From Amycolatopsis solani (lineage in GTDB: Bacteria; Actinomycetota; Actinomycetes; Mycobacteriales; Pseudonocardiaceae), in the NCBI RefSeq assembly GCF_033441515.1, contig NZ_JAWQJT010000001.1, forward strand, positions 2,914,001 to 2,978,000: a DNA stretch of 64,000 nucleotides, read 5' to 3'. The number at the start of each line of letters is the position of its first letter. The stretch's first letter is position 1. The notes under the pieces are model-generated. The model was not told the DNA's origin and searched no databases. It saw nothing but the letters and a program-made list of their open reading frames with translations. The position numbers were made by a program, and so were the translations under genes. Of the stretch, positions 63,526-64,000 are shown piece after piece.

Positions 63526-64000
63526 ATGACTTCCGCGCTGCGAACCCGAGCTGTCCACGCCGGCCGTGACGATCTCACGGACCTCGGCGTGCACGCCGCT
63601 CCGCTCGACCTGTCCACGACCTACCCGTCCCGCGACAGCGCCGCCGAAGCCGCCCGGATCGACGACTTCGCCGCCGGCGGCGAGCTCGACGGCCCGCCGA
63701 TCTACGGCCGGGTCGGCAACCCGACCGTCGAACGGTTCGAGCGGGCGCTCGCCGAACTCGAAGGCTTCGACCACGGCGTCGCGTTCGCCAGCGGGATGGC
63801 CGCCGTCTCGGCCTGCCTGCTTTCCGCGGTGGCGCAAGGGAAACGGCACGTCGTCGCCGTGCGCCCGCTGTACGGCTGCAGTGACCACCTGCTCGAATCC
63901 GGGCTGCTCGGCACCGAGGTCACTTGGGCCGCGCCGGACGCCGTCGCCGCCGCGCTCCGGCCGGACACCGGGCTGGTGTTCGTCGAGACGCCGGCGAACC
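63526..64000 (+). CDS. Cys/Met metabolism PLP-dependent enzyme (truncated by window end)
   Basis: The visible 158 residues match the start of a trans-sulfuration-family enzyme (cystathionine gamma-synthase/lyase or methionine gamma-lyase type): MTSALRTRAVHAGRDDLTDLGVHAAPLDLSTTY, then the PLP-phosphate/tyrosine loop YGRVGNPTVERFERALAELEG and FASGMAAVSACLLSAV. The catalytic lysine is beyond the window. ATG 63526. It is divergent from an Lrp regulator, as is common for amino-acid lyases. The exact substrate is not decidable here. Confidence 0.85.
   Translation, partial: MTSALRTRAVHAGRDDLTDLGVHAAPLDLSTTYPSRDSAAEAARIDDFAAGGELDGPPIYGRVGNPTVERFERALAELEGFDHGVAFASGMAAVSACLLSAVAQGKRHVVAVRPLYGCSDHLLESGLLGTEVTWAAPDAVAAALRPDTGLVFVETPAN

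Overview
The window is one contiguous piece of a high-GC actinobacterial chromosome. GTG starts are frequent, and many genes have an actinobacterial -10 element placed 6-8 nt before the start codon (leaderless style). F420-type LLM oxidoreductases, NucS, DUF2550, DUF3558 and DUF3105 are all present. The gene content and the dispersed intergenic hairpins suggest a Pseudonocardiaceae genome, probably Amycolatopsis-like. That genus call is inference, since no rRNA or tRNA gene is visible.

The backbone follows the order known from the Mycobacterium tuberculosis Rv1292-Rv1321 region: argS-lysA-hom-thrC-thrB-rho-rpmE-prfA, then prmC, tsaC, a WecA-like transferase, an AtpI-like gene, atpBEFHAGDC, DUF2550, PduO-type adenosyltransferase, murA and nucS. 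Lineage-specific genes interrupt it. (1) Between prfA and prmC (14.7-19.6 kb) lie a VOC protein, a glycan-type membrane protein, GtrA, a GT2 transferase, and an LLM oxidoreductase/MerR pair. (2) Between prmC and tsaC sits a secreted M6-like metalloprotease. (3) Between atpC/DUF2550 and PduO sit a small monooxygenase and aroA. (4) A 12-kb stretch between murA and nucS holds a TetR-controlled operon, a secreted protein, two LysE exporters, three paralogous PH-like membrane proteins, ethylmalonyl-CoA mutase, an isochorismatase-like hydrolase, a GlxA-type regulator, an enoyl-CoA hydratase and a NUDIX hydrolase.

Layout: 0-4.2 kb, end of a TPR protein, an MFS permease and a DUF3105/DUF305 pair. 4.3-10.8 kb, Arg-tRNA charging and the aspartate-family pathway (lysine, threonine). 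10.8-14.7 kb, rho, L31, RF1. 19.6-25.4 kb, RF methylation, t6A synthesis and cell-wall lipid carrier loading. 25.4-33.5 kb, ATP synthase. 33.5-37.1 kb, aroA, cobalamin adenosylation, murA. 37.1-50.3 kb, accessory genes then NucS. 50.3-55.4 kb, an L7/L12-like membrane protein, a papain-like protease, a sodium:solute symporter with a two-helix partner, and a DUF3558 lipoprotein. 55.4-57.7 kb, a dihydroxyacetone kinase operon (dhaKLM). 57.9-64 kb, a duplicated 3-hydroxyacyl-CoA dehydrogenase, a three-gene LLM/deaminase/TrmO operon, two Lrp regulators, a P-loop protein and the start of a PLP transsulfuration-type enzyme.

Most of the window is housekeeping, and no clear new defence or biosynthetic system is visible. 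The most distinctive unexplained structure is a set of long, near-perfect intergenic inverted repeats: four copies of a 55-bp family between 14.7 and 22.8 kb, a 21-bp-arm palindrome at 35.1 kb, and a 27-bp-stem hairpin at 52.2 kb. Two regulator/operator pairs are also readable directly: a MerR site at 19.1 kb and tandem TetR sites at 37.7 kb.
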